A DNA stretch of 64,000 nucleotides from Jiella mangrovi. GTDB lineage: Bacteria; Pseudomonadota; Alphaproteobacteria; Rhizobiales; Rhizobiaceae. The stretch covers positions 62,001 through 126,000 of the forward strand of contig NZ_JAGJCF010000010.1 in assembly GCF_017815135.1 (NCBI RefSeq), read 5' to 3'. The notes beneath the pieces are model-generated. The model was not told where the DNA came from. It worked only from the letters and a program-made list of their open reading frames with translations, and did not search any database. The translations under genes were made by a program, and so were the position numbers. Position 1 is the stretch's first letter. Every line of letters begins with the position of its first letter. Positions 8,227 to 16,547 of the stretch are shown piece after piece.

Positions 8227-8925
8227 TCAGCGCGGCCGCGCCAGCGTCCCGCCCGCGAGGCCGCCGGCGGTTGCGGGAAGAGGGGCCGCCTCCGGCCGGT
8301 TCGCCGGCGCTGCCTGCGTGGCGCGAGGCGGCTCGCCATGGATCGTTCTAAGGATCATCGCTTCGATCGCCCTTGTCTCGCTGTCGAGGGCGGCATCGAA
8401 ATAGGCGGCTATGAAGAAGAACGGAATGGCGACGACGAGGCCGGCGGCCGTCGTCAGCAACGCGGCGAAGATGCCCCCGGACAGGAGCGCCGGATCGATC
8501 GCCCCGTCCGTGCCGGACATGGTGGAGAACACCTCGATCATGCCGAAGACCGTGCCGAGAAGGCCGAGCATCGGCGCTGCCTGGACGATGGCGTCGAGAA
8601 GCGGCAGATGGCGCGACAGGCGGCCAAGCCCTTCGATCGCGGCTTCCTCGGCAAGGGCGCCTGCCCGCTCGCGCGCGTCACGCCCGCCGGCTCCGGCGGC
8701 GAGCGCATCCCTTGCGACAGCGCGAATGCGCGCGCGGATCGGCGCCGGGCCGCCCGGCCTGTCGCGGCCGGGCGACGTCCCGCCGGCCGCACGGCCGACG
8801 CCTTGGCCGCGAAACTCGGTGAACTTGACGATGGCGACGGCAAGGCCGGCAATCGACAGGAGAAGCAGCGCGAGGAGGATGGGGCCGGCGCTCGAGCGCA
8901 GCTGGGTGTCGACGATGTCCCACAT
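8227..8925 (-). CDS. MotA/TolQ/ExbB-family proton channel protein
   Basis: 232 residues with three membrane helices: 14-35 (SAGPILLALLLLSIAGLAV), about 113-135 (LPLLDAIVQAAPMLGLLGTVFGMIEVF) and 150-180 (GIFAALLTTAAGLVVAIPFFFIAAYF). The APMLGLLGTVFGMI and TTAAGLVVAIP motifs are diagnostic of the ExbB/TolQ family. A cytoplasmic loop lies between helices 1 and 2. It is the second gene of a five-gene operon and 18 bp downstream of a secreted-protein gene. Confidence 0.92.
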   Translation of the reverse strand: MWDIVDTQLRSSAGPILLALLLLSIAGLAVAIVKFTEFRGQGVGRAAGGTSPGRDRPGGPAPIRARIRAVARDALAAGAGGRDARERAGALAEEAAIEGLGRLSRHLPLLDAIVQAAPMLGLLGTVFGMIEVFSTMSGTDGAIDPALLSGGIFAALLTTAAGLVVAIPFFFIAAYFDAALDSETRAIEAMILRTIHGEPPRATQAAPANRPEAAPLPATAGGLAGGTLARPR

Positions 8926-8943
8926 GATGCGCCGCCCGCCTGT

Positions 8944-9513
8944 CTAGGTGTCGAACTTGATCGTGGTCCGCGATGTCGGCTGCAGCGCATCCATGCAGAT
9001 CGTGGCGCTGCCGGCCGCCGTCTCGCATTCCGAAACGTCGTTGACGAGGATCCGCGAAATTCCAGAGCAGGGCTGGTCGGCGAGATCGAACTGCACGACC
9101 TTCGTCTTGCCTTCGGGCAGTTGCCCGAACTGCAGCACGAGGAAGCTCGAGACCCGCCCCTCGCCGTCGAAGACGACGACATCGTAGGAGACTTTTTCCA
9201 GTGGCTCGCCCGTGCCGTTCACCGCGACATAGGACAGCCGGCAAAGGCCGGTCTCGTCCACGGCGTTGTTGAGTTCGAGGCCGAGACCGCCGCTGCCGCC
9301 GGCCGGCCGTTGCATCTGGCTGCCGCCAGTCGATCCGCCGGCATCCTGGCCGGAGGCGGGCCGGGGCGCATTGCAAAGCCCTGCGAAAAGCGCCAGCGCA
9401 GCCATGGCGGCAGACAGGCTGTGCTTCACGGGGCGATAAAGCGATGCGTCGTTCCTCGTCCGCATGGTTTTCGAAGGGGCCGAAACGCTCTTGGGAATGA
9501 CGATGCTCTGCAT
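8944..9513 (-). CDS. Secreted protein of unknown function, first gene of the Ton/Tol-like operon
   Basis: 189 residues. The N-terminus has basic residues and a hydrophobic run (SAAMAALALFAGLCN), with probable cleavage near ASG-QDAG. The mature domain is a small beta-rich unit: LGLELNNAVDETGLCRLSYVAVNGTGEPL, VSYDVVVFDGEGRV, GKTKVVQFDLADQPCSGISRILVNDVSEC, ending ICMDALQPTSRTTIKFD. Its paired cysteines suggest periplasmic disulphides. ATG 9513 or ATG 9465 may be the start. The tight spacing to ExbB suggests it is a periplasmic partner of that machine. Confidence 0.75.
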   Translation of the reverse strand: MQSIVIPKSVSAPSKTMRTRNDASLYRPVKHSLSAAMAALALFAGLCNAPRPASGQDAGGSTGGSQMQRPAGGSGGLGLELNNAVDETGLCRLSYVAVNGTGEPLEKVSYDVVVFDGEGRVSSFLVLQFGQLPEGKTKVVQFDLADQPCSGISRILVNDVSECETAAGSATICMDALQPTSRTTIKFDT

Positions 9514-9780
9514 TCTGCCGCTACTGCCTCTCAGATGATCCGATTGCACCTTGTGCGTTGGGACAATGCCAGAGGCAATTGCCTGACGCAAAGGACGGCT
9601 CGCAGGGACCAAAGGGCTTTCAATTCGCGACCGGCCTTTCGCGGGAGGGGAGACAGATGGCCGGATCGACGGATCACTAGCCATGACGATGCAATCTTTG
9701 GTAGAAACATCTATCACGATGGCTGCGGCTGGTACAGGGAGGCGATGGCGCTGTTGCGGGCTGGAAGGAGACGATCCCCG

Positions 9781-10230
9781 ATGCCGTGGCGCATCATCCT
9801 CGGCCGGTGGCCCGGGCGGGCCATTCGCGCATCCTGCGCCGCCCTCCTCTTCGCCCTCGCGCTCCTCGCGGGCCGGGGTGCCCAGGCCCAGTTCGTCGTC
9901 TGCAACCAGACCCTCGACGTCGTCAACGTGGCGATCGGCAGCGACGGCGGTTCCGGCTTTACCACCGAAGGCTGGTGGATCGTCGGGGCGAATCGCTGTG
10001 CGACGACCCTTCGGGACGAGCTTGAGGCGCGATACGTCTATGTCTATGCCAACGACGTTTTCGGCCGATCGGTGCTCTACGGCTCGACCCCCATGTGCGT
10101 CGGCCAGAAGGGCTTTCGCATCGTCGGCACCGATGCCTGTTACCAGCGGGGATATCGGCCGGCGAAGTTTCTCGAGGTCGATACCAGGGCCGTTTCCCGC
10201 TGGACGCTGTTCCTGTCGCCGCGATCCTGA
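9781..10230 (+). CDS. Secreted DUF1036-family protein
   Basis: 149 residues. A signal peptide (residues about 15-35, AALLFALALLAGRGAQAQ) is followed by FVVCNQTLDVVNVAIG, FTTEGWWIVGANRCATTL, RYVYVYANDVFGRSVLYG and a cysteine pair near the end. This is the DUF1036 pattern of small exported beta-sandwich-like proteins. The role is unknown. ATG 9781 is chosen because AAGGAG lies 10 nt upstream; an earlier ATG at 9745 has its ribosome site too close. It is divergent from the Ton/Tol-like operon and ahead of a peptidoglycan hydrolase gene. Confidence 0.8.
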   Translation: MPWRIILGRWPGRAIRASCAALLFALALLAGRGAQAQFVVCNQTLDVVNVAIGSDGGSGFTTEGWWIVGANRCATTLRDELEARYVYVYANDVFGRSVLYGSTPMCVGQKGFRIVGTDACYQRGYRPAKFLEVDTRAVSRWTLFLSPRS

Positions 10231-10449
10231 CTGAGCCGGGTTTGCTCGCGAATTGCAATCAAAGGTAGAAAATCGCTCGCACCCGGCATAAAATGGCATC
10301 CGGCTTCAACGCCGCGGATCGGCAGGATGGGAACGCGCGAAGGATGAGCCCGGCGACGATATGTCCGGCAAAGGCAGGCCGAACGGCCGTTCCGCAAGGC
10401 GGCGCAGCCCTCGTGGCGCGCGCCGCTCCGGCGTGCTGAGGCGGCGGCG

Positions 10450-12891
10450 ATGGCGACACCCGACGAAGCGACATCGGGCGAAGCCGGGTCTCACCGCATC
10501 GACCCGGCATTTCGCGCCGATCGCCAGCGCCTCGCCAGGCGGCGGGGTGCGCGGCGGCTCCGGCAGCGCATCGTCGCCGGCGGGTTCGCGGCAGCTGCCG
10601 CGATCGGGGCCGCCTGCTATGTCTGGCTTTCGCCTCAAGGATCGATCCCGATCGATGCCGAGCTTGCCGCCGTCGCCGTCGACGAGGCGGCCCGGGCGGA
10701 AGTCGAGAGCGGGCTCGCCGCAGCCGAGATCGCCAGGCCGATGATGCTCGACCTGCCGGGCGATCCCTTGATGGTGACGCTGGGGGGCGGCGCGGGACGT
10801 ACGACCCGGTTGCGGGTGCTCGACCGGCCGGAGGGCCTGAAAGAGACCGTGGCCGCATCACGGCTCGCGCTTTTGTCCGATCGCCTCTTGAGCGCTGGCG
10901 AACGCCTGATGGTGCAGATCCCGTCGAGCCAGGCGGATTTTGCCTTCTTTCAGGCCCAGCGCTTGGACCCGGCGGGCGAGGGCGGGATGAATTCCGCCGA
11001 AGAAGCCGAGGCAGTTGTCGGCGACCTGTCGGCCGCGTCCGGCGAGGCGACGGAGATCGAAAATTCCGAGGCGGCGGGCTGGGGCGAGACCGTCGAGGCG
11101 GGAGCCTCGCCCCTGCCGGAGTTCGAGAAGACCGCGATCGAGGATACGACGAGCATCGCCCGGCTGCGGCCGGAGGACGAGCGGTTCACCGAAACCGAGA
11201 GTCTGGTCGAGCGCCTTCTTGCGCCGGTGCCGCTCGCCCGCATCTTGATCGAGCGCGGGCTTCAGCCCGAAAGCGCCAAAGCCGTCGCCGATGCCGCCCG
11301 TGATCGCCTCGGCGTCGAAGGGCTGGCGGCGGGGATGGTCATGGGGGTGAATGCCCGCCGTCCAAGCCGCGATGCCGGGCTCGAGGTCGCCCAGCTGTCC
11401 CTTTACGCCGGCGAAAGATATCTCGGCACCTTGTCCCGGAACGAGGCCGGCGTCTTCGTTCCCGGCGCCGATCCCTTTGCCGGCCAGGACCTCCTGTCGA
11501 GAACCGGGGCGCAACAGACGCAAGGCCGGCAGTACCGGCTTCTCGATGCGGTCTATTCGGCGGCCATGCGCAACGGCGTGCCGATGCAGGTGGTGGGAGA
11601 GGCGATCATGCTTCTGTCCCGCGATCACGATCTCGACGCCATCGCAACGCCGGAGGACCGTTTCGACCTTCTCTACGAGGCGCCTTCGTCCGGCGGTTCC
11701 GCCGGGGGGGAAGCGCCCCGGGTTCGCTATGCCGCGCTTCGTCGCCGTGAGGGGCCGATCGCCTGTTTCGTCTTTGATCCGTCATCGCAGACGCCATCCT
11801 GCCACGGCAAAGACGCGGACTCCGGCGGCGGCGCCGCTTCCGCGGCAGGGCCCTCCGGAATGATCGTGCCGGTCAAGGGCGTTCTGACCTCGACCTTCGG
11901 CCCGCGGCGCCATCCGATCTTGAAGAAAGTCCGCATCCACAAGGGCGTGGACTTCGCCGCGCCGATCGGCACGAAGGTGCATGCCGCCTTTGCCGGCACG
12001 ATCGTCTATGCCGGCGACGGCAAGGGCTATGGCAACCTCCTGCGCATCGATCACGGCGGCGGCCGCGAGACGCGATACGCCCATCTCGACCGCTTCGCGC
12101 CGGGCGCCAAGCCAGGCCGCAAGGTCGCCGCCGGGGAGCTGATCGGCACGATAGGAACGACCGGGCTTTCGACCGGGCCGCATTTGCATTTCGAGATGTA
12201 TCTCTCCGGCAAGGCCGTCGATCCGTTGGCCCGCGAAGCGCAGGCCGCGCCCGCAAAGCTCTCGGCGACCGGCGGGTCGGCGGTGTCAGGCGATGGCGCG
12301 GTGGACCAGCTGGTCGGCTGGATCGTCAGGGTCGAGAGCGGCGGCAATGCGCGGGCGAAGAACCCGCTGTCGAGCGCGACCGGGCTCGGGCAGTTCATCT
12401 CATCGACATGGTTGCGGATGGTCCGCGACTACCGACCCGATCTTGCGACGAGCCTGTCCAGGACGGAGATCCTCGATCTGAGATACGATCCGACCCTGTC
12501 GCGCGAGATGATCCGCCATCTCGCCCGGGAGGGCGAGGCCTATCTCGTGCGTCGCGGCCACCGGATCACCGCCGGCCGCCTTTATCTGGCGCATTTCCTC
12601 GGCATGGACGGCGCCCACAAGGTGTTGTCGGCGGATGAGGACGCCGCGGTCGTCGACGTCGTCGGCGCCGGGGTGATCAGGGCCAATCCGTTTCTGGCAG
12701 GAAAGAACGTGCGCAACGTCATCGACTGGGCCGAACTGAAGATGCGGTCAGCCGGGCGCGGGGGGCGCTCGCGCTCGGAACCGGCCGTCTCCACCGTTCG
12801 GCCGGCGGTGGCGAACAAGCCGGATCCGGCTTTTGCTGCCTATCGCAAGGCGATCCTCGCTTTCCTCGAGGCGAACGGCGTTCCGTCCTGA
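10450..12891 (+). CDS. M23 metallopeptidase fused to a lytic transglycosylase-like domain
   Basis: 813 residues. A cytoplasmic N-terminus and one membrane helix (about 42-62) anchor it. A central helical region (about 100-470) includes ERLLAPVPLARILIERGL and DRFDLLYE. The M23/LytM endopeptidase domain (about 478-600) has zinc ligands His497, Asp501 (HKGVD) and His580 in HLHFE. Residues about 615-735 resemble a soluble transglycosylase fold with ESGGN (Glu629) and ATGLGQFISSTWL. It could cut both peptide cross-links and glycan strands in the periplasm. GAGG lies 5 nt before the start. The gene converges with moaB. Confidence 0.88.
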   Translation: MATPDEATSGEAGSHRIDPAFRADRQRLARRRGARRLRQRIVAGGFAAAAAIGAACYVWLSPQGSIPIDAELAAVAVDEAARAEVESGLAAAEIARPMMLDLPGDPLMVTLGGGAGRTTRLRVLDRPEGLKETVAASRLALLSDRLLSAGERLMVQIPSSQADFAFFQAQRLDPAGEGGMNSAEEAEAVVGDLSAASGEATEIENSEAAGWGETVEAGASPLPEFEKTAIEDTTSIARLRPEDERFTETESLVERLLAPVPLARILIERGLQPESAKAVADAARDRLGVEGLAAGMVMGVNARRPSRDAGLEVAQLSLYAGERYLGTLSRNEAGVFVPGADPFAGQDLLSRTGAQQTQGRQYRLLDAVYSAAMRNGVPMQVVGEAIMLLSRDHDLDAIATPEDRFDLLYEAPSSGGSAGGEAPRVRYAALRRREGPIACFVFDPSSQTPSCHGKDADSGGGAASAAGPSGMIVPVKGVLTSTFGPRRHPILKKVRIHKGVDFAAPIGTKVHAAFAGTIVYAGDGKGYGNLLRIDHGGGRETRYAHLDRFAPGAKPGRKVAAGELIGTIGTTGLSTGPHLHFEMYLSGKAVDPLAREAQAAPAKLSATGGSAVSGDGAVDQLVGWIVRVESGGNARAKNPLSSATGLGQFISSTWLRMVRDYRPDLATSLSRTEILDLRYDPTLSREMIRHLAREGEAYLVRRGHRITAGRLYLAHFLGMDGAHKVLSADEDAAVVDVVGAGVIRANPFLAGKNVRNVIDWAELKMRSAGRGGRSRSEPAVSTVRPAVANKPDPAFAAYRKAILAFLEANGVPS

Positions 12892-12907
12892 TCGGTGCGA
12901 GGCGCCG

Positions 12908-13459
12908 TCAGGCGCTGCCGCCGCCGCCCCGGCGCAGATGCTCGTCGAGACGCGGCATGATCTCGACGAAGTTGCACGGCGCATGGCGATAGTCGAGCTG
13001 GTCCTTCAGGATATGATCCCAGCCGTCCCGGCAGGCGCCGGGCGAGCCGGGCAAAACGAAGACGAAGGTGGCCGCGATCACGCCGCCGGTCGCCCGGGAC
13101 TGGATCGTGGAGACGCCGATCTTTTCGAAGGACACGCGGTGGAAGATCGCGGAAAAGCCGTCCATCCGCTTTTCGAACAGCGGTTCCAGCGCTTCCGGCG
13201 TCACGTCGCGACCGGTGAAGCCGGTCCCGCCCGTGGTGATGACCACGTCGACGTCCGGCCGCTCGCACCAGGCCGTCACCACCGCGCGGATGGCCTCGAC
13301 GTCGTCGGCGACGATCCTGCGGTCGGCAAGGTGGTGGCCGGCGACGGTCAGCCGGTCGCTCAGGGTCTGGCCCGAGCGGTCATCCTTAAAGCTGCGGCTG
13401 TCCGAGACCGTGAGGACGGCGATCGAAAGGGGCACGAAGGCGCGTTCGCCTTGGCTCAT
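12908..13459 (-). CDS. moaB: Molybdenum cofactor biosynthesis protein B
   Basis: 183 residues. The sequence carries the MoaB/MogA fold signatures: TVSDSRSFKDDRSGQTLSD, VVITTGGTGFTGRDVTPEA, and SRATGG followed by LPGSPGACRDGWDHIL. MoaB/MogA proteins adenylylate molybdopterin before molybdenum insertion. The full GSPGACRDGWD segment and the C-terminal PCNFVEIMPRLDEHL fit MoaB better than MogA. ATG 13459 has AAAGGA 8 nt upstream and overlaps the ispE stop by 4 nt, so the two are translationally coupled. Confidence 0.92.
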   Translation of the reverse strand: MSQGERAFVPLSIAVLTVSDSRSFKDDRSGQTLSDRLTVAGHHLADRRIVADDVEAIRAVVTAWCERPDVDVVITTGGTGFTGRDVTPEALEPLFEKRMDGFSAIFHRVSFEKIGVSTIQSRATGGVIAATFVFVLPGSPGACRDGWDHILKDQLDYRHAPCNFVEIMPRLDEHLRRGGGGSA

Positions 13460-14406
13460 CGGGTGGTCCTTTGCGTTTCGGTATCGGTGTTTCGCGACAG
13501 CCACCAGCCCGGCTCGTCGCGGGCGATTCGCCGGCCGGCCTCATCGCGCGCATCGTCGTCGGCAAACAGCCCGAACACGGTGGCGCCGGAGCCGGACATG
13601 CGGGCAAACAGCGCGCCCGCCTCGATCAGCCTTCCCCGGGCCCTCTCGATTTCGGGCGCGAGCGACCCCGCGGCAAGGGCGAGATCGTTGCGGCATTCCG
13701 ACAGAAACGAAACGAGGTCGTCGAGACCGGCGAAGCCATGGCCCGGAAGCGAGGGCATCGCAGGGTTCTCGCGGCTCGCCAGCATCCGGAAGACCGAGGC
13801 GGTCTCGACCGCGATGCCGGGATTGACGAGCAGCATCGAGAGCTTCGGCATGCCGGCAAGAGGGGTGATCGTCTCGCCGATGCCGGTGACGAGCGCCGGC
13901 CGGTTGGCAAGACACATCGGCACGTCCGCGCCCAGACGCACCGCTTTTTCGCCGAGAGCCGCCCGCAGATCTTCTGAAGCGCTGGCCGAAACCAGGCCGA
14001 GAAGAGCCGCCGCGTCGGCCGAACCGCCGCCGATGCCGGCGGCGACGGGCAGGTTCTTCGAAAGCCTGATGTCGAGGGGGGGCAGATCGATCCCGAAACC
14101 GGCGAATTCCTCCCGGGCGAGAGCTGCCGCCTTCAAAAGGATGTTGTCCGCGCCGAGGGGAACGCTTTGCGCAAATGGCCCGTCGACGCTCAGCCGGTCC
14201 GTTGCCCCTTGCGCAGGGGCGCCAGGATCGGAGGATGGCTGATCGACAAGCGGTGAGGCCATGACCGTGTCGCCCGCCGTCTCGTCAAAGACGACGAGAC
14301 TTTCGAGGCGGTGGTAGCCGTCGTCCCTCTGCCCGACGATGTGCAGCGCGAGATTGACCTTGGCGGGGGCAAAGCGCGTCCTGGACCCAACGGTGGCGGC
14401 ATGCAT
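13456..14406 (-). CDS. ispE: 4-diphosphocytidyl-2-C-methyl-D-erythritol kinase
   Basis: 316 residues, GHMP kinase family. The N-terminal FAPAKVNLALHIVGQRDDGYHRLESLV is the IspE signature, and LPVAAGIGGGSADAAALL is the ATP-binding GHMP loop; RMSGSGATVFGLF is the third conserved motif. The enzyme phosphorylates CDP-methylerythritol in the MEP pathway for isopentenyl diphosphate. Its neighbour upstream is a TPR gene and then a polyprenyl diphosphate synthase, which uses the pathway's product, so the local cluster has an isoprenoid theme. Confidence 0.95.
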   Translation of the reverse strand: MHAATVGSRTRFAPAKVNLALHIVGQRDDGYHRLESLVVFDETAGDTVMASPLVDQPSSDPGAPAQGATDRLSVDGPFAQSVPLGADNILLKAAALAREEFAGFGIDLPPLDIRLSKNLPVAAGIGGGSADAAALLGLVSASASEDLRAALGEKAVRLGADVPMCLANRPALVTGIGETITPLAGMPKLSMLLVNPGIAVETASVFRMLASRENPAMPSLPGHGFAGLDDLVSFLSECRNDLALAAGSLAPEIERARGRLIEAGALFARMSGSGATVFGLFADDDARDEAGRRIARDEPGWWLSRNTDTETQRTTR

Positions 14407-14439
14407 CGGGCAGAGAACCCCGTTCGTTCGCTGCGATGG

Positions 14440-16341
14440 TCAGTTGGTCGTCTGCGGTGCCGTGTCAGGCTCGGCCGCAGGCGTTTCGGCCTCGGGGGTC
14501 TCGGAAGCCCCCGCCGGCGTTCCCGCGGGCATCTTGTCGGCGTCCGCCTTGGTGCGGGGCGCACTCTCGCCGCTGTCCGCCTCGGCCCTGATGGTCGTCG
14601 CCGAAGGATCGTCGAGACCATTCTTCAGCTTGGCCTCGATTTCCTTGCGCTGCTCCTCAGTGGCCTCGGGCTTGCCGACGAGCGCGCGCTCCCACTGGAA
14701 TCTCGCTTCGCGACGGCGGCCGACATGCCAGTAGGCATCGCCCAGATGGTCGTTGATGGTCGGATCCATCGGAGTGATCAGAACCGCCCGCTCGAGCTGC
14801 TCGACGGCGTCCTCGTAGCGGCCGAGGCGGTAATAGGCCCAGCCCAGACTGTCGATGATGTAGCCGTCATTGGGCCGCAGTTCGACGGCCCGCTTGATCA
14901 TGTCGAGGCCCTGATCGAGATTGCGGTTCATGTCGACCCAGGAATAGCCGAGATAGTTCAGAACCTGCGGCTGGTCGGGCGAAAGCTCCAGCGCCTTCTT
15001 GAAGTCGGGCTCGGCCTTGTCCCACATCTTCTGCCGCTCGTAGGCGATGCCGCGCTGGTAGTAGAGGTTCCAGTCGGCCGAATTGTCGGCCTTCGCAAGC
15101 TCGATCGCCTTGTTCAGGGCGTCGGCCGCCTCGGCGTAGTTCTTGTCGGCCGACAGGACGTCGGCAAGGGCGGTGTAGGCTCGCTTGTCGTTCGGATAGT
15201 CGCGCACGGCGCGGCGAAGATGCGTCTTCGCCTCGTCCTTCTTGTCGGCGTACCACAGATCGAGGCCGATCTGCAGATCGGCCGTCCGCCGGTAGGCCGA
15301 GTTTTCGGGCACTTCCTTGTAGTAGGAAATGGCGAGGTCGAGCTGGTCCGCCTGCTCGGCGATTCCCGCCAGCGCGATGAGGAGCGCGGGGTTGCGCGGC
15401 GACAGCGACCGCGCGAGCTGGAAATACAGAAGCGCCACGTCGCGGCCGTCGCCGCGATTGATCGCCTGGCCGAGCACGTAGAGGGTTTCGGACGCGCCTT
15501 CCTGGACGGACGCCGCCGCAGGCTCGATTGTCTCGCCGCGATCGATCCGGTCGCGCAGGAAGGACAGGGGCGTATAGTTCGGCGCAATGGCGAGCCCGGC
15601 ATCGACAGCCTTGAGCGCGGCGTCCTTGTTGCCCTCTCTCGCCTCCAGGCGGGCCAGCGCGGAGGCTGCTCCGAGATAGGCGTCCGGCGAGGTGCGGGCG
15701 AGCGTCTGATCCTTCAGGATGCCTTCCAGCGAGGCGCGAGCCACCTCGGGACGGCCGCTGACGTCCGCGAGCAGACCCTTCTGATAGGCGTTGAAGATCT
15801 GATACCAGGGCGCGCCCTTGGTCTGGTCTATGCGCGAAAGCGCTTCGTCGATCCGGCCCGCGCCGACTTCCGACCATGCGGTCAGATGCGCCAGGAGAAG
15901 CGCGTCGAGGTCGCTCGGATTGACGATGTCGAATTCGGCGATCGCGGCATCGAAGTCGCCCTTGCGCAGCGCATCGACGCCCAGAGTGATGCGGGCGACC
16001 TTGGCGACGCTCGCCTCGTCGCGCAACTTGGCGGCCAGATCGACGCCGTCCTTGAAGCGGCCATCCGCCAGATAGGCGAACATCGCATCCTGCTGCAGGG
16101 TTTCGGAGGTCGGATCGATCGACAGGGCCTGGGTGTAAAAATCCGTCGCCGTGTCGAGATCACCCGCAGCCTGGGCGGTCTTGGCCGCGAGATAGGCGCC
16201 GGACAGCGAACCGGCGTTGGCGACGGGCGGCTTCGGCACCGGCGGCATCGCGTCCTGGCCGGCCGCAAGGGCCGCTCCGGCGCTCGACAGCGCGATCGCG
16301 GCCGAGGCCGACAGGGTGATGAGAAGGCGCGAAAGCGTCAC
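14440..16341 (-). CDS. Exported tetratricopeptide-repeat protein
   Basis: 633 residues. A Sec signal (SRLLITLSASAAIALSSAGAALA) precedes about a dozen TPR units spread from residue 45 to 580, for example SGAYLAAKTAQAAGDLDTA, RGIAYERQKMWDKAEPDF and DSLGWAYYRLGRYEDAVEQL. The C-terminal 60 residues are acidic and disordered. GTG 16341 is used as start because GGAGGAAAGGA lies just upstream and the signal peptide begins there. It probably acts in the periplasm as a scaffold. It has the size and layout of a TPR protein often found between ispE and a prenyl synthase gene in alphaproteobacteria. Confidence 0.87.
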   Translation of the reverse strand: MTLSRLLITLSASAAIALSSAGAALAAGQDAMPPVPKPPVANAGSLSGAYLAAKTAQAAGDLDTATDFYTQALSIDPTSETLQQDAMFAYLADGRFKDGVDLAAKLRDEASVAKVARITLGVDALRKGDFDAAIAEFDIVNPSDLDALLLAHLTAWSEVGAGRIDEALSRIDQTKGAPWYQIFNAYQKGLLADVSGRPEVARASLEGILKDQTLARTSPDAYLGAASALARLEAREGNKDAALKAVDAGLAIAPNYTPLSFLRDRIDRGETIEPAAASVQEGASETLYVLGQAINRGDGRDVALLYFQLARSLSPRNPALLIALAGIAEQADQLDLAISYYKEVPENSAYRRTADLQIGLDLWYADKKDEAKTHLRRAVRDYPNDKRAYTALADVLSADKNYAEAADALNKAIELAKADNSADWNLYYQRGIAYERQKMWDKAEPDFKKALELSPDQPQVLNYLGYSWVDMNRNLDQGLDMIKRAVELRPNDGYIIDSLGWAYYRLGRYEDAVEQLERAVLITPMDPTINDHLGDAYWHVGRRREARFQWERALVGKPEATEEQRKEIEAKLKNGLDDPSATTIRAEADSGESAPRTKADADKMPAGTPAGASETPEAETPAAEPDTAPQTTN

Positions 16342-16547
16342 GATGGATCCTTTCCTCCGGCATGAGCCGGTGCGGTTGTCCTTACAGGCGGCCCGATTGC
16401 GGCGCCCTTGCCCGAATGTCTTCGCGAGGTGAAGCGAAGCAGGCGCACTATGCAAGTCTCTTCGGCGTGTTGCACAAAGACATTGTTCGCATTGCGACGC
16501 GGCGGCGGCTGCGAGTCGTGGTCTCACGCAGCCGTGTCCGCATCGCG

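Noticed and set aside
8338-9780. Long upstream extension of the DUF1036 reading frame
   Set aside because: The extension crosses the oppositely oriented ExbB and secreted-protein genes. The signal peptide and ribosome site place the start at 9781.
14311-16365. 684-codon plus-strand frame opposite the TPR protein
   Set aside because: The minus-strand TPR protein has a signal peptide, a ribosome site and clear repeats; the plus frame has none of these.
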